Assembly: GCA_035048485.1 (NCBI GenBank)
Contig: CM068587.1
Coordinates: 46,003,496 to 46,067,495, forward strand
DNA: 64,000 bases
Reading direction: 5' to 3'
DNA from: Pteria penguin
Lineage: Eukaryota; Mollusca; Bivalvia; Pterioida; Pteriidae
In this document: positions 50,802-61,799 of the stretch, piece after piece
Layout of the letters: the number at the start of each line of letters is the position of its first letter
Position numbering within the stretch: the first letter of the stretch is position 1
Program-made: the position numbers and the translations under genes
Notes under the pieces: generated by a model
What the model was told of the DNA's origin: nothing
What the model saw: only the letters and a program-made list of their open reading frames with translations
The model's database searches: none

Positions 50802-52348
50802 TAAGACGCTATGGCCGAACCACACACTTCTGGGAAAAAGGTCCACAGTATATTCAGTATTTACAAACTCCGAAGAAAACACAAGAAATATACCGAAATC
50901 ACACTTCCATCACTAAATAAACAGTATTCCAATAATTAAAAGAACGGAATCTCACAAAATCACACCTCGATGTTGCATCTCCGTCTTTTGTCTATAGTAC
51001 GCAACAGAAATTCCATCGAAATCCCTTTAATGATCTAAACAGACGCGGTCTTACAATAAGTGTGAAATAAGCACTTTTCACCTGTTTAACTTTAATTTCA
51101 CTTCCGTTACTTAAGTGGACTGCATTAAATACTCTGTCTACATATCTATGAGTCCTGTACATTAAGTTATGATATACGCGTTCCCTCCTCGCCTATATAT
51201 GAGACATTACTCGAGCTCAATAAGGCTTTTGTCACAGTATGAAATATGTAATCTTTCCCATTCATTGAGAGAAGATATATACATACATATACATACACGT
51301 TGAGGGATTCGTCTCGTCGATGTCTGTCAGTTTAAATTCCCCTGTCTTACTTTCAGTTCATTTTGAGCTCAGGTGTATGTCGTAATCACCTTTAACATGC
51401 TGAAGTATGTATACAACGTAAGTAATGGCTTATATGCCCCTCCTCTTCTTTCGGTGACTATGTCTATATTCTTTCGTCGTATTTCACCCACAGTTGTATA
51501 CATCTACATCTTATTTCTGCGGTAGATTTTTTTATACATTATGTATGTGAAAACACATCTCAGATGTCGGTTCCTTGTTTTACTCGGTCACCTTTGATCA
51601 TCCTACACTACTGTTTCAGGAAATATACTCGACAAGCATCGCGAATCTTATAAATCCATCAATAAAGTCTTAACTTTCAATTCCTCAATTCAATTTTTTT
51701 TCTCAATATATCATTTGTTTTATTTTGTGTGTTCCTTCTATACGAGAAACGATCAGCTGTTCTCAGCCTATGCGCCTATTAGTTACTTCACCGTGGTATA
51801 CCTTTTGAAACCGCACTGCGCGTATATACATAGGTAAACACCGGCAATGAAAACGTAGTCGCGTAATCTTTTCATTCAAAAACCAATATTTGATATATAC
51901 ACCGGGCAACTTTTCATAATTGATAAACATTGATCTACAAACAAATTACCAAGATAAAATGATATCGTCAATACATTAAACATTAAGGTGCATAATATAT
52001 CAATACACTAAATTCTGATGTAAATTTCATTTCACGAATACACATAATAAATGTAAAGGACAGCTGAGTAACTTGTATAAATAGTTTACCTGCTTCCTTC
52101 TCGTTAATGTAGCAATGCAGGTATATGTATAAACATTAATGTCTTTTTTCTTTTTTAGGATAATGCCTTTTCATATTGCCACAATGGTAAGAGAACAATC
52201 GTTTGTTTCGCGCAGTTTTAGCATTCCTGTAATTAGAAATGCGCAGCCAGGTAGCAGGATATTGTAAATAAAATGTTTTCATTTGAAAAACAAAGACTTT
52301 TTGTCACTTTAAACTTGAGCTTTATTTTTTTTTTACATTTTATTTAAA

Positions 52349-52393
<45 letters not shown>

Positions 52394-52904
52394 CTTTATG
52401 ATGAATATGAGTAAACGATTTCCGAATATAGCAACTATTTGCTGATTTCGTTTAATGAGCAAAGCTAAATTCCAAATTTGACGCTTTGAAAACAATTATA
52501 TTTCCCTTTGTCGTGACAAATTTAGTAATAGATTTTATTGAATGAATAAGCTTTAAAGTGTTTGGAACTTAAATCAATTAACCCAAAATTATTTTCGACA
52601 ATGATATATTTTTCAATTCTATATGCACTTTATTATATTATTTTCCTTCAGTGAAAAGAATTTTCCTCATTTAAACACAATGTATTGACGTGGCTTGGAT
52701 GTCATTTCTAATTATTTGAACAGCATGCGGTAGCATTCATTGCAATGGTGGTAGATTTTAATGTATTGAACAAGAATTGTTTTAAACAGAAGCGTTTTTG
52801 TTCAGAATAGGGATGATCTTCAAAAAAGGACGTCGATTTTATTATTTTGCCGATATAGCCAAAGTACGATTCTGCACAGGGTCCAAATCTCGTTGGGTGT
52901 TTGT
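50802..52904 (-). other. putative upstream/promoter region of the long ASPP isoform
   Basis: The stretch just upstream of the probable first exon. It has a short upstream ATG frame (ATGGAAGTGTGA near 50913) but no convincing TATA box or CpG-rich block. An (ATT)n run is listed separately. Nothing else is recognised. Confidence 0.25.
52351..52393. repeat. (ATT)n microsatellite
   Basis: About 14 perfect ATT units. Confidence 0.95.
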
Positions 52905-53155
52905 TTATGTGCTTGCTTCTTGATTTACGTCACACTTATATGATGGCATGACGTCATCTGCCTGATTCAGCGCACAGAAATTTATAGTTTTGCAACAGAT
53001 CCATCCATCCCGAAGCAGAGAGGGATATACAATTCACCACGTCTACTGTGACGCGGGACTTTGATTTCACTGTCAGTACATCGATGGAATTCGAACACGG
53101 GGCCTCTCGGGCAAATTTAGTTACGTCGGCTACCAATTAGCATTTTGGTCGATGG
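52905..53155 (-). repeat. tRNA-derived SINE, diverged
   Basis: Body in reverse: GACGTCATCTGCCTGATTCA, GATCCATCCATCCCGAAGCA and a box-B-like GTTCGAATTCCATCG-type block read on the minus strand near 53080. Same body family as 41021. Confidence 0.75.
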
Positions 53156-53424
53156 CATTGGTACTGCTGGAATGTAAACGGTAAATATTGGGATTACAAA
53201 TGTGAAACCCATTGTCATCCCCCCCTTCTTTCCCAACAAAAGGGGGTAAGAAAAGCGGCCACTTAATACAGGTGGGTTCTCAATACAGGTTGATTTTATA
53301 CAGACATTTAGTAGTAAGGACAGAGAAAGGTCGTCATATAAGACAGACGGCTGCTTAATGCAGGTGGTCTTTAAAACAAGTTAGACTGTATTTGGTCATC
53401 GCCGACAATGTCTTTATAAAAAGT

Positions 53425-53700
53425 AAGCCACTATGGCTCAGTGGAAGAGGTGTTCTGCTCGTAATTAAAAGGTCATGGGTTCAACTCCCGCCATAGGGAC
53501 ACCGATGTTCTGTCTTTCATATGAGACAGTAAAAACTGAGGTCCCGTGTCACGGTAGGCGTGGCACGTAAAAGATCCCTCACTGCTTAGGTTGGGTCCGT
53601 TGCAAAGGTTCTGTGCAATGTATCAGGCAGATGCCGTAACCGTGTACGTGAAATAACCTAGGAGCGACGTTAAACAACAACCAACCAATCAATCAATAAA
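53425..53700 (+). repeat. tRNA-derived SINE, near-complete
   Basis: Plus-strand head CTATGGCTCAGTGGAAGAGG (box A) and CATGGGTTCAACTCCCGCC (box B). Body: GAGGTCCCGTGTCACGG, AAAGATCCCTCACTGCTTAG and CAGGCAGATGCCGTAACCGT. It ends GACGTTAAACAACAACCAAC followed by CAATCAATCAATAAA. The head differs from the 41021 family while the body matches, so two heads share one body. Confidence 0.9.
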
Positions 53701-53884
53701 AAATTTAATCGATGAATCAACCGCATAAAATGTGTCTCATCGTCGATAGATGCTGACTCTATCGTGCATTTCTACTCTAAAACAGAAATTATAAAGAAGT
53801 GCGAAATAAAGTTTGATATTCAAATGTTGTTCAGTGCACATGCAATAAAATATCACAAGATGACTGAATGTTGATAAAGAACAT

Positions 53885-54120
53885 CATGTGAAGGTTTGTT
53901 TGTTTGTTTGTAGCTTTCACATCAAGATTACTTAAAGTTACGTCATAGGCCTGATGTATTGCCTCTATTTCAAATGTATACAAGCGGCCAACCGGAAGTA
54001 GGGAGTGATCGATCTTATCGAGAAACAGAGCCTTTGTTGAGGACGGGAATTGAGTCACCGCTGGCACACGAACCAACGACTCTCTACCCAGAATTCCGTG
54101 CACTAAAGCCACTACATATT
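53885..54120 (-). repeat. tRNA-derived SINE, old copy
   Basis: Minus-strand head includes AGTGGCTTTAGTGCACGG (weak box A) and TTGGTTCGTGTGCCAGCG (weak box B). The body is diverged but retains AGATCGATCACTCCC and TACGTCATAGG. A TTTGTTTGTTTG stretch marks the 3' end in reverse. Confidence 0.5.
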
Positions 54121-54698
54121 TAAACGAGAGTAAGGAGCGATAACTCTGGGTAGATAATGGTCGAGGAAGTCACCACCTGTCCTAAGATACGCGGGATATT
54201 GAGGCGATACCTTTGCCCGAATTAATTCTAATCTGGGGAGTTGTGAATTGGGAAACCTTACTAAATTAACCCACACACGAGTTTATTATTATTTCGATGT
54301 TGAATTCAGTCATGCAGATATGAGCTTGTTATTACTCCGACGCCTTCATAGCTATTATATGTATTGCTTTACATATTGCCATTCCCAACATATAAAAGTG
54401 GTCACATGGAATGACAATACCAACATTAAAACAATGTGAAGTTTCAAATTTCAATGTTGAAACAACGTTATATACCGCAATTATTATTCCAACATTACAA
54501 TTTTTTGAAAGCCTAATCGACGTTAAAGCGACTTAGAATTTTTAACGAGGAATTTTATTTCAATGGGTGTTGGTACCACTTCTTTAGCGTTGACGTAACG
54601 TTGAAATGTATCACGTGATTGACGTGGCCAGTCAAATTGGAGCACAGAAAGAGCTACTTTGGAACTGAACAAAAACTAAGCAGAAAGAATTTAAAGAA

Positions 54699-54787
54699 GA
54701 AAACAACAACAACAGCAGCAGCAACAACAACATCATCATCATTATCATCATCACCACCATCTCCACCACCACCACCAACAACAACAT
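54699..54787. repeat. compound trinucleotide repeat (AAC/AGC/ATC/ACC)
   Basis: Runs of AAC, AGC, ATC and ACC units follow each other for about 90 bases. No flanking coding support. Confidence 0.9.
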
Positions 54788-55239
54788 TCAAATAATCACA
54801 AAACCCACTTCCATAACAAAATTAGTATTAAAAGAATCCACTCTCAGATAAATAGATAGATAGATAAATAAATAAATAAACACCAGACCAGGCTCCACTT
54901 TCGCTTTTGTTCATGTACATTTCACACAGTTATCTATACAAGCATGTATCCTTTTTATCGCTATACCACCACACGGTGGTGTTCGATTTCTGTACATAAC
55001 ACAGTGAAGCGGATGCAATACGTTTATCTAAAACTCAATCTGCCATGTTTACTGACAGATTGTGATACATTCATAGGGCTCTATCACTCCATTAGAAAAT
55101 GCTACACCTACAATACAAATACTAATCACACTTTATCACAGGTCTGTACTCCATACCCTCGGTGGAAGAATGAGTATTGATTTTATAAATAAAGCGGCCA
55201 AATTTGGGTGCAAATCAAGTGACAGAAATCACACTGTTC

Positions 55240-56215
55240 TGATGACGAACGAGACCTGCTGGACACCCCTGCTTAGCAAGAAGCAAAATCAAAACAAAGT
55301 TTAGCGAGCTTCTCCTGCTCGCTAGCCATAATTTGTACAACATTTGTCTACAAGAGAGGGGCTTTTTTGCATGTTTTGATTGAGGTTTTTCCAATAGGAG
55401 AGAAAATATGAGTGCTGGCCAAATTCTCGCTGTACTGGGCAATTTGTCACTGGAGGGAAAGATTTCGCCAAAAGTACGTACTTTAGCATTAAAAACAAGC
55501 TGTGTCTGTGAAACACTAATGCCCACGGTGGCACCAAAGTCCAAAAAGTTATTTTTAGCGTGAACAGGGGCGTAGCTAGAAATATTCAATGTGCACGCAA
55601 AGAAAGCTTCTCACGAGGCGCGCGCAGCTCTGAGAGGGGGATGGGATCACCCTCTCTTGCAAGTGGCGGTTCGAGGGTCTCCCCCGAGAAAATTTTTGTA
55701 AAATTCACTGCAAAGTCGTGCTTTCTGAACTAAATCTTGATAACATTGAAACCATTTTTGTCATAAGAAATGACGGTTAATATTGAAGAATATATGTCGA
55801 ACACAATAAAAGCTGAACTTGAATCTACCTCTTAACATTAAACTTCTTTTTGATTTTGAGAAAGATGAAGATTAATGTTTTCACAAATTGATTTGACACT
55901 TACAAGTTATCATATGACATGGATGACTTTGAGTCACATTTTAATTTTTTTTTGTCCCCGTGACGTGCACGCCATGGCGTACTGGCGTATAGGCAGCTAC
56001 GCCCCTGAAGGTTATTGTCAAGGTCAAAGATCATCGACCTTGATGTCATTTGAAAGGGCTTCATTGGTTGAGTACGCATGTCAAATATGAAGTCTCTAAC
56101 CCTCACCGTTCAAACGTTATAGCCAAGGTTAAAGTTGCCAACAGACAAACAAACAAACAGACAGGACAAAAACAATATACACCGATCTATCGATCCGGGG
56201 GCATAAAAAATAAAA
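55240..56215 (+). repeat. interspersed repeat interrupted by a MITE
   Basis: The sequence GTGGCACCAAAGTCCAAAAA followed by GTTATTTTTAGC (55528-55560) and the segment GTCAAGGTCAAAGATCATCG, GAAAGGGCTTCATTGGTTGA, CAAATATGAAGTCTC (56015-56094) are contiguous in the related copy at 60597-60790. Here they are split by the element at 55565-56007. The repeat ends in ACAAACAAACAAACAGACAG and GATCCGGGGGCATAAAAA. The 124-codon minus-strand frame at 55215-55589 falls in this repeat, has no known domain and is treated as a shadow. Confidence 0.75.
55565..56007. repeat. MITE-like element with CAGGGGCGTAGCT ends
   Basis: Left CAGGGGCGTAGCT and right AGCTACGCCCCTG are exact 13-bp inverted ends about 440 bases apart. 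The interior has no transposase. It splits an older repeat, so it is the younger insertion. Confidence 0.8.
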
Positions 56216-56310
56216 TAAAGGTTCCCATTGTTCAAATTATTTAAAATTTCATGCCATATTCACGTTTTTTTGTTTTTATCGTGGCGGTACGACCCGCAGT
56301 GCTTGACTGG

Positions 56311-56463
56311 GATTATACCCACAGGTATTCGTAAACAAATTATGTGATAACTTTGAAACGGCCCCTGTGGTTTAGCCTATACTTATTTTATAGTATAGGC
56401 TAAACCACAGGGGCCGTTTCAAAGTTATCACATGATTTGTTTACGAATAACTGTGATTATACC
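56311..56463. repeat. long near-perfect inverted repeat (hairpin), 8-base loop
   Basis: Left arm 56311-56383 and right arm 56392-56463 around the loop TATTTTAT. The inner 42 base pairs (56342-56383 with 56392-56433) are perfect, including AAACGGCCCCTGTGGTTTAG. One T/G pair follows, then further pairing through TTCGTAAACAAATT and, less perfectly, GATTATACCC. A transcript of either strand would fold into a stable stem. It could be a foldback transposon, a recent inverted duplication, or a small-RNA precursor. Confidence 0.9.
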
Positions 56464-57540
56464 CTACGACCGACCATTAGCCATTGCTATCGTGCTTAAT
56501 CCAATCATCGGACGTGAAGCATGATGAACGCTTGACAAATGGTCGGCAGATTTCGGATTTGGACTATTCGTTAAAGGGTTGACCGTTGGTCAACGGATAA
56601 GCTCTAACCCCTTATTTTACGTTAACGAGTTGAACCTGCTAACCAGCAACCTTTCAACTTACATAATACAACATAAAATATTTTGTTTGAATTCAAATTT
56701 TAGAAGGGTAAATAAAAAGGGGATAAGGGAAAACAATCCCTCAAATCGTGGCCCTATTTTACGATAGATGAACAAAACGGTATATTTAAAAAGGTTGGAG
56801 GAAAATGTGTGTAGAACTTTCAGACGACAGATCGGGGACAAGATTTTACTGTCGATCATTTACTTAATGTTAATATATGTCTGATTATTGCTCCTTTTGA
56901 TGCTGACATGCCTAGAATCGTGCCGGTCATTCCGTTTATCAAAATTGCAAGTTTACGCAACGCAAGGAAATGTGGCCGTACATCAAAATAGGACCACGTC
57001 TTGCGGCTATCAAAGCTACAGAAACCAACTTCCAAAGACGAAACAGACGCTTCGAGCTACGTGCCGAAAAATATTAAATTTCATCCTATGTAGTGGGTCC
57101 AGTGTTGCGTTCTTGACAGTTAGTGTGGCTAAATGATTCGCCTGATTTCAACACCAATTTGATGTGTAATCTGAAGAAGATATAAAAACCATGTACTACT
57201 TGAACAACAAGCCAACCGAACTGTGACGTCACGAACCACCATGCGAGTTATCGCCCCCTCGTTTTCCTTGAAATTACAACATTATTTCTCATCATCACAC
57301 AGAACGTAAAAAAGACATATGGCACGCGGATTTTCCATTCTGAACAGCATGTTGCCCAATAGCAAATTTATAACGCTGGCAAGCACGCGTGCGTGTTCAT
57401 CAACAACTAAAGCAGAAACGTTTTATGGCAAAATATCTGAAAAACTTAGATAATGAACTATCTTTTTGAGAGAGTAATTGAACCATAGGCAATCGGGGAT
57501 GGAAAATCAACACTGAGGACGTGTTATACGATAAACAACA

Positions 57541-57721
57541 TGCACGGATCCAGAGGGGTGGACCGGGGGTCTGGACCCACCCTGAGATTCGGCGAAAATT
57601 ACTTTTTTGATTATTTTTCGATGTAGAATTAATCATTTTTACACAAAAACATGTATGGAGCCCCTCTCGAAAAATTCTACGGGTGAACCCCCTCTCCACT
57701 AAATTTCTGGATCTGCTCCTG
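57541..57721. repeat. MITE-like element, family B
   Basis: From CACGGATCCAGAGGGGTGG to AATTTCTGGATCTGCTCCTG. The core GAGATTCGGCGAAAATTACT and the TATTTTTCGATGTA block match the copy at 57896, 175 bases away in the same orientation. Confidence 0.85.
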
Positions 57722-57895
57722 AATAAAATATTGTACGGAATACTTCAGAGTGCAAGAAATCGGTGATGCAGATGTGCTTTCAGGAACGAAAGTCCCAGTC
57801 ACTTTTCAGACTTTTTTTTCAATGAATTGAAAGTCTAGAATCAAACTGATGGTGTAAAACAGATTATAATCAGTTGTCTGAGGTCACGTCACTTG

Positions 57896-58056
57896 CACGG
57901 ATCCAGAGGGGTTGGACCGGGGGTCTGGACCCACCAAGAAATTCGGCGAAAATTACTTGTTATTTTTCGATGTAAAATAAGTAATAAGGGTGGACCCCTT
58001 CCCGGAAAATTTATTGGGGTGGACGCCTTCTCGACAAAATTCTGGATCCGCGCCTG
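57896..58056. repeat. MITE-like element, family B
   Basis: From CACGGATCCAGAGGGGTTGG to AATTCTGGATCCGCGCCTG. The nearly identical left ends of this and the 57541 copy suggest recent or duplicated insertions. Confidence 0.87.
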
Positions 58057-58477
58057 CGTCGGATTGTTTCTCCGGTATAATGGCGCTCAGTTTTAGGGTA
58101 GTGAATAAAACTGAAGTGCCTGCATAATACAATAATCCTTTGGCAGATACACAATGACCATTTCCACTTACTCGGGATAGGGAATGAATTTCGACCCGTC
58201 AGAGCGCGGGATACAATAGTGTCATTTTCTAGCATTTTTAGCAAACTAAAATGAAAATTTAATTGGAGAGAGTAAACGTAAGTAAAGCAGCAATAGTTTC
58301 CAATGCAGAGCTTAGTCTATCCACCTACCCAGATCTCAAGTGGTAAAGTATGATAAAACTATCAAATATCATTTTAGATACATTTTCAAATCCATGAAAT
58401 CTTACTGCAACTTCATATGCTAACGCTTACTAAACCATAGAACGAGAATCGTTTGGATGCAAATGTTTCGTTAACAA

Positions 58478-58582
58478 AAAAATCCAATATACAAAAATCC
58501 TAATACACAAAATACCCCAATACACAAAAATTCCCAATACACAAAACATCCCCATACAATACATAATTACCTAATACACAAG
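58478..58582. repeat. minisatellite, CAATACACAAAAATCC unit
   Basis: Around six degenerate units of about 15-17 bases (AATCCAATATACAAAAATCC, TAATACACAAAATACCC, CAATACACAAAAATTCC and so on). It lies just left of the exon-like relic. Confidence 0.8.
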
Positions 58583-58614
58583 GGAGAGTAGATAGATAAA
58601 GCAGATGTACTCAC

Positions 58615-58787
58615 CATGCAGTGCTTCCACATCTTCCCCTGTAGCAACTCTCCACATAATTTACTCGGTCATTAAACTACACTCAGATAAAACAAAATCT
58701 TGGTACTTAGATGGGATATCTGATTTATCGTCAATAAGTTCCAGTAAATATTTCGTTACACCTTCTGTACAACGCGTGGAATATATT
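58615..58787 (-). pseudogene. exon-like fragment of an unrecognised protein, one in-frame stop
   Basis: On the minus strand, GCGCAATTTCATTTCAG is a good acceptor before base 58787 and CATG|GTGAGT is a good donor after base 58615. The 173 bases between read, in one frame (phase 2 entry, phase 1 exit), IYSTRCTEGVTKYLLELIDD, then KSDIPSKYQDFVLSECSLMT, then GEDVEALH. A single TAA at 58663-58661 interrupts, between MTE and IMWRVATG. The residue mix is protein-like and unlike the low-complexity shadows nearby. I do not recognise the family. It may be a decayed exon, a retained fragment of a duplicated gene, or a real exon with a sequencing difference at the stop. No partner exons were found on either side. 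Confidence 0.4.
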
Positions 58788-59154
58788 CTGAAATGAAATT
58801 GCGCCGGAGGAAATTCAATCTGCAAAGCGCCTAATATTCTCTTGAAAAGTTCAAACTGCCGTTATCTTTCTTGTAAGTGTTTTGAAAAAAAGGATGTTCT
58901 CCGTCGGGTTATTTATGTATTGGCAGGAGAGGTGTAAAAGTTACAGAAGGTGAATCGTGGCTGATACACTTCACCCCTGGTATTGGGAGACTTGCTATGT
59001 ACATTTCAAGACCCTGTCGTCATATTTCGTTAACATAACATCGGGGTTTCCATTCCATGTGTATATATATGAAGAGAAAACAAGAAGGCGGAGATGTACT
59101 TAACGAATCGAATTTCTCTTTAAACTGTAAGGTAATAAAACTTTTATGTAAAAC

Positions 59155-59285
59155 ATATATAGCTCAGTCGATTAGACGGTCGAATGCATGACAGCCAGGT
59201 GATTCGGTACCATGGGTCGTGGGTTCGAGTCCCCGTTGCCGGAACGAATATATGTGAAATATAGGAATACAGGGTGCCTTGTTAG
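59155..59285 (+). repeat. tRNA-like SINE head
   Basis: ATATAGCTCAGTCGATTAGA (box A) and GTCGTGGGTTCGAGTCC (box B) lie about 45 bases apart, near tRNA spacing, but the acceptor-stem ends do not pair well. Probably a SINE or tRNA relic. Confidence 0.5.
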
Positions 59286-59828
59286 CTGTATAATGTCTTT
59301 GTGCTTTATATGTTTGTCTTATTTGTCTCTATTTCTACAGGTATTTCTTCGGAGATCCAAAGTCCATAGTACTTCCCAGGTGTTTCACTGATTCTACTTG
59401 TGATATATATACATATATGAATTGTAACTTATGCCGGCGCCACTCTGGCGCTGTGTTTAATTAAGTTTAAATCAGATATGATTAACTTAATTAGCGTTAT
59501 CTTACAGCATCATCCAACTTTGAAGTTCCTGCGAATTACAAAAAAGTGATAAACAAATTAACAATTGGTGAAAGAAGAAAGGTACAGAATATCTGGTTAG
59601 TTCTGCTCAATTAGGATGCCAATTAATCCGGGGATTCTGCAGACGTTTTGAAATTTGGCAAATTGTATCAACTTCTTTATTTTGGATTTCGTGGGAGTGG
59701 AGATTCTTGTAGGAAACAACATGCTTTATTATATTGTGTTCCCACATATCTTCCACAGGATGATTTATCACATATATGACACACGAGGGTAGAAGAAACT
59801 GCCATTGGCAGACTTCGTCAGTATACTG

Positions 59829-60019
59829 CAGTGGCGGATTTAGAGGGGGCGCGGTCCACTTTTTCGCCACAAAACAAGACATAAATAGATAATAAAGTTG
59901 AAAATATTAAAATAATACGAGTGAAACTCCTAGTTTGACACCCAAATGACAATATTTGGCTAATACTCGACTTTCGCATGTGCCCCCCGCACTTTCCGGA
60001 AATCCTGGATCCGCCTCTG
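59829..60019. repeat. MITE-like element, family A
   Basis: From CAGTGGCGGATTTAGAGG to ATCCTGGATCCGCCTCTG. The flanks TACTG and CACTG match at four of five bases, consistent with a decayed 5-bp target duplication. The interior shares TTTGGCTAATACTCGAC with other copies. Confidence 0.8.
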
Positions 60020-60371
60020 CACTGGAGTTGAGAGGTGCAAAAGAGAGAGAGAGACAGCAGTGAGTTATTGAGCAATGTTTTAGTTCACTTTATTACGAAG
60101 ATCTATTACACTGAGTATATGAATGCAGTTAGGGGTTCTCAGAAGATATTATACATAATAAGCGCTGAAAGCTGGTGATAGGATGGGGATGGGGTTTCTG
60201 TCAATTTTTTTTTTCGGTTGGCCATATAAACTCCTATGAACTTAACTTCGTTTGGTCACAGAAAACAGATAATATAGCCTATACACATACACGCAAGCGC
60301 ACACACTTCTCTATTTTGGTCTCTTGCGCCTTCGCTGATTACCGGTTTCAAACATTTCAAAGAATATTTAG

Positions 60372-60596
60372 GTTGATTGATTGATTAATTTTTGTTTAAC
60401 GTCAGACCACGAATATTTCACGTATATAGTGACGGCATCTGCCTGATGCGTGGCATACAGATTTTGACCTTTGCAACGGATCCACCCAAAGCAGTGAGGG
60501 ATCTTTAAACGTGCGATACATACCACGGCACGGCACAGGAAACCGACATGACCAGAGCGGGACTCGAATCCCGGCCCCCCGATTAGGAGTGTCCCC
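60372..60596 (-). repeat. tRNA-derived SINE, 5'-truncated
   Basis: Minus-strand copy of the 41021 family with an AATCAATCAATCAA tail end at 60372 and the body GATGCCGTCACTATATACGT. Part of the body between the CGTGCCGTGG block and the GGTTTCC block is deleted. The head breaks off after box B (GGGATTCGAGTCCCGC) at about 60592, where it abuts the next repeat. Confidence 0.85.
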
Positions 60597-60790
60597 AACG
60601 GCAACAAAGTCCAAAAAAGTTATTTTTAGCACAAAGGTCACAGTGAAGGTCTCAAGGTCATTGACCTTGTCCGGTGGCAATTGAAAGGGCTTCATTAGTG
60701 GAGTATGCATGCCAAATATGAAGTCTATCTTTTACGGTTCAAAAGTTATGGCGAAGGTTTACAACAGCCACCAGACAGGACAAAAACAAA
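60597..60790 (+). repeat. interspersed repeat, same family as 55240-56215
   Basis: AACGGCAACAAAGTCCAAAA, GGTCAAGGTCATTGACC-like text (AAGGTCATTGACCTTG), GAAAGGGCTTCATTAGTGGA, CAAATATGAAGTCTATC and a CAGACAGGACAAAAAC end. This uninterrupted copy shows that the 55-56 kb copy was split by a MITE. Confidence 0.8.
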
Positions 60791-61004
60791 TTTACTCTAG
60801 TGGCTACTAATCAGCAACAAAACATGTTACAGTGTGGTTATTTTTTATTTCACACTTTTAATGCACAAGTTAACTGGGTGGTATGCACATTAAAGGTCTG
60901 TGGCTGCTCATCGTATTACAGTGTTCACCTTTTAATACTTTCCATAGAAAGCTTCATGGTGCTCATTCTTGCTGACGAATTGTCTTGCAATTTGAATGTC
61001 AGAC

Positions 61005-61125
61005 ACGTTATCAGTCAGAGTCTCATCCGAAAGACAGAGCACCGGTAGGCCCCCGACGGGTGTCGAACCCGGACCTCTTGGTCACAAGCCGAACAACTCA
61101 TCCACTGGGCTACACCTGCTTATAT
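61005..61125 (-). repeat. tRNA-derived SINE head, fragment
   Basis: Minus-strand GTAGCCCAGTGGATGAGTTG (box A) and GGTCCGGGTTCGACACC (box B), then TGCTCTGTCTTTCGGATGAG. The body beyond is lost. Confidence 0.7.
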
Positions 61126-61439
61126 CTTTCAGATAAGAGCAAACTATAAAAATGCGACTCAATTGTATAATATCGGACTTGTATAATATCATTCAAAACA
61201 TAATAAATACTTACAATGGATGACATCACACTAATGCATAAGCTGAAAGATATTTTGTTCGCGAAACTTTCTATTGTTGCAACATGTTGCATCAACCGCC
61301 AGTAAAACAGAAAACCTTATCCGTAATTTTGTAGTTACGGATTAGGAATCAGACATTAAATATATAAAAGAAAACAGATTTACTTCGCTTAAAATGTCTT
61401 AAATGTGTTTAAGTTTATTTAAACTTTCAATATTAATCT

Positions 61440-61505
61440 AAAAGTGGGGGGGGGGGAGGGGCACAAACATGGTTGTGGTGCCCCCCCCCCTTTCCCCTTC
61501 TACGC
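61440..61505. repeat. C/G-run inverted fragment
   Basis: G11 and C12 runs lie about 35 bases apart with short matching flanks (GGGGCACAAACATGG and TTGTGGTGCCCC). Probably a short relic of a MITE-like element. Confidence 0.4.
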
Positions 61506-61799
61506 CCTTTTCCATGTTTATAAATATTTTTTACAAAGTTCTACAATTACAAAGTTCTACAATTCTATCTCAAACATTACCAAATCTATTTTCATCTGTC
61601 AAAACCTCCGACCTCGATTTAAATTTATTATTCACTAGATTTAATATTTAATCAAGCATACAAGTATACGGGTAGAGAGCATTAACACAGACAGCGATTT
61701 TTTTTTAAATTTTCAACGATCAAAAACTGAACACAACAGGAGATAAATCATCACTGGTGCCGAATGACATGAACACCCCCTCCCCCCTTTTAAGTTAAT

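Noticed and set aside
53425..53505. tRNA gene
   Set aside because: Box A and box B are present but the acceptor stem does not close cleanly, and the sequence continues into the conserved SINE body.
55215..55589. 124-codon minus-strand frame
   Set aside because: Lies within an interspersed repeat also seen at 60.6 kb, ends at a MITE border, and shows no known protein family.
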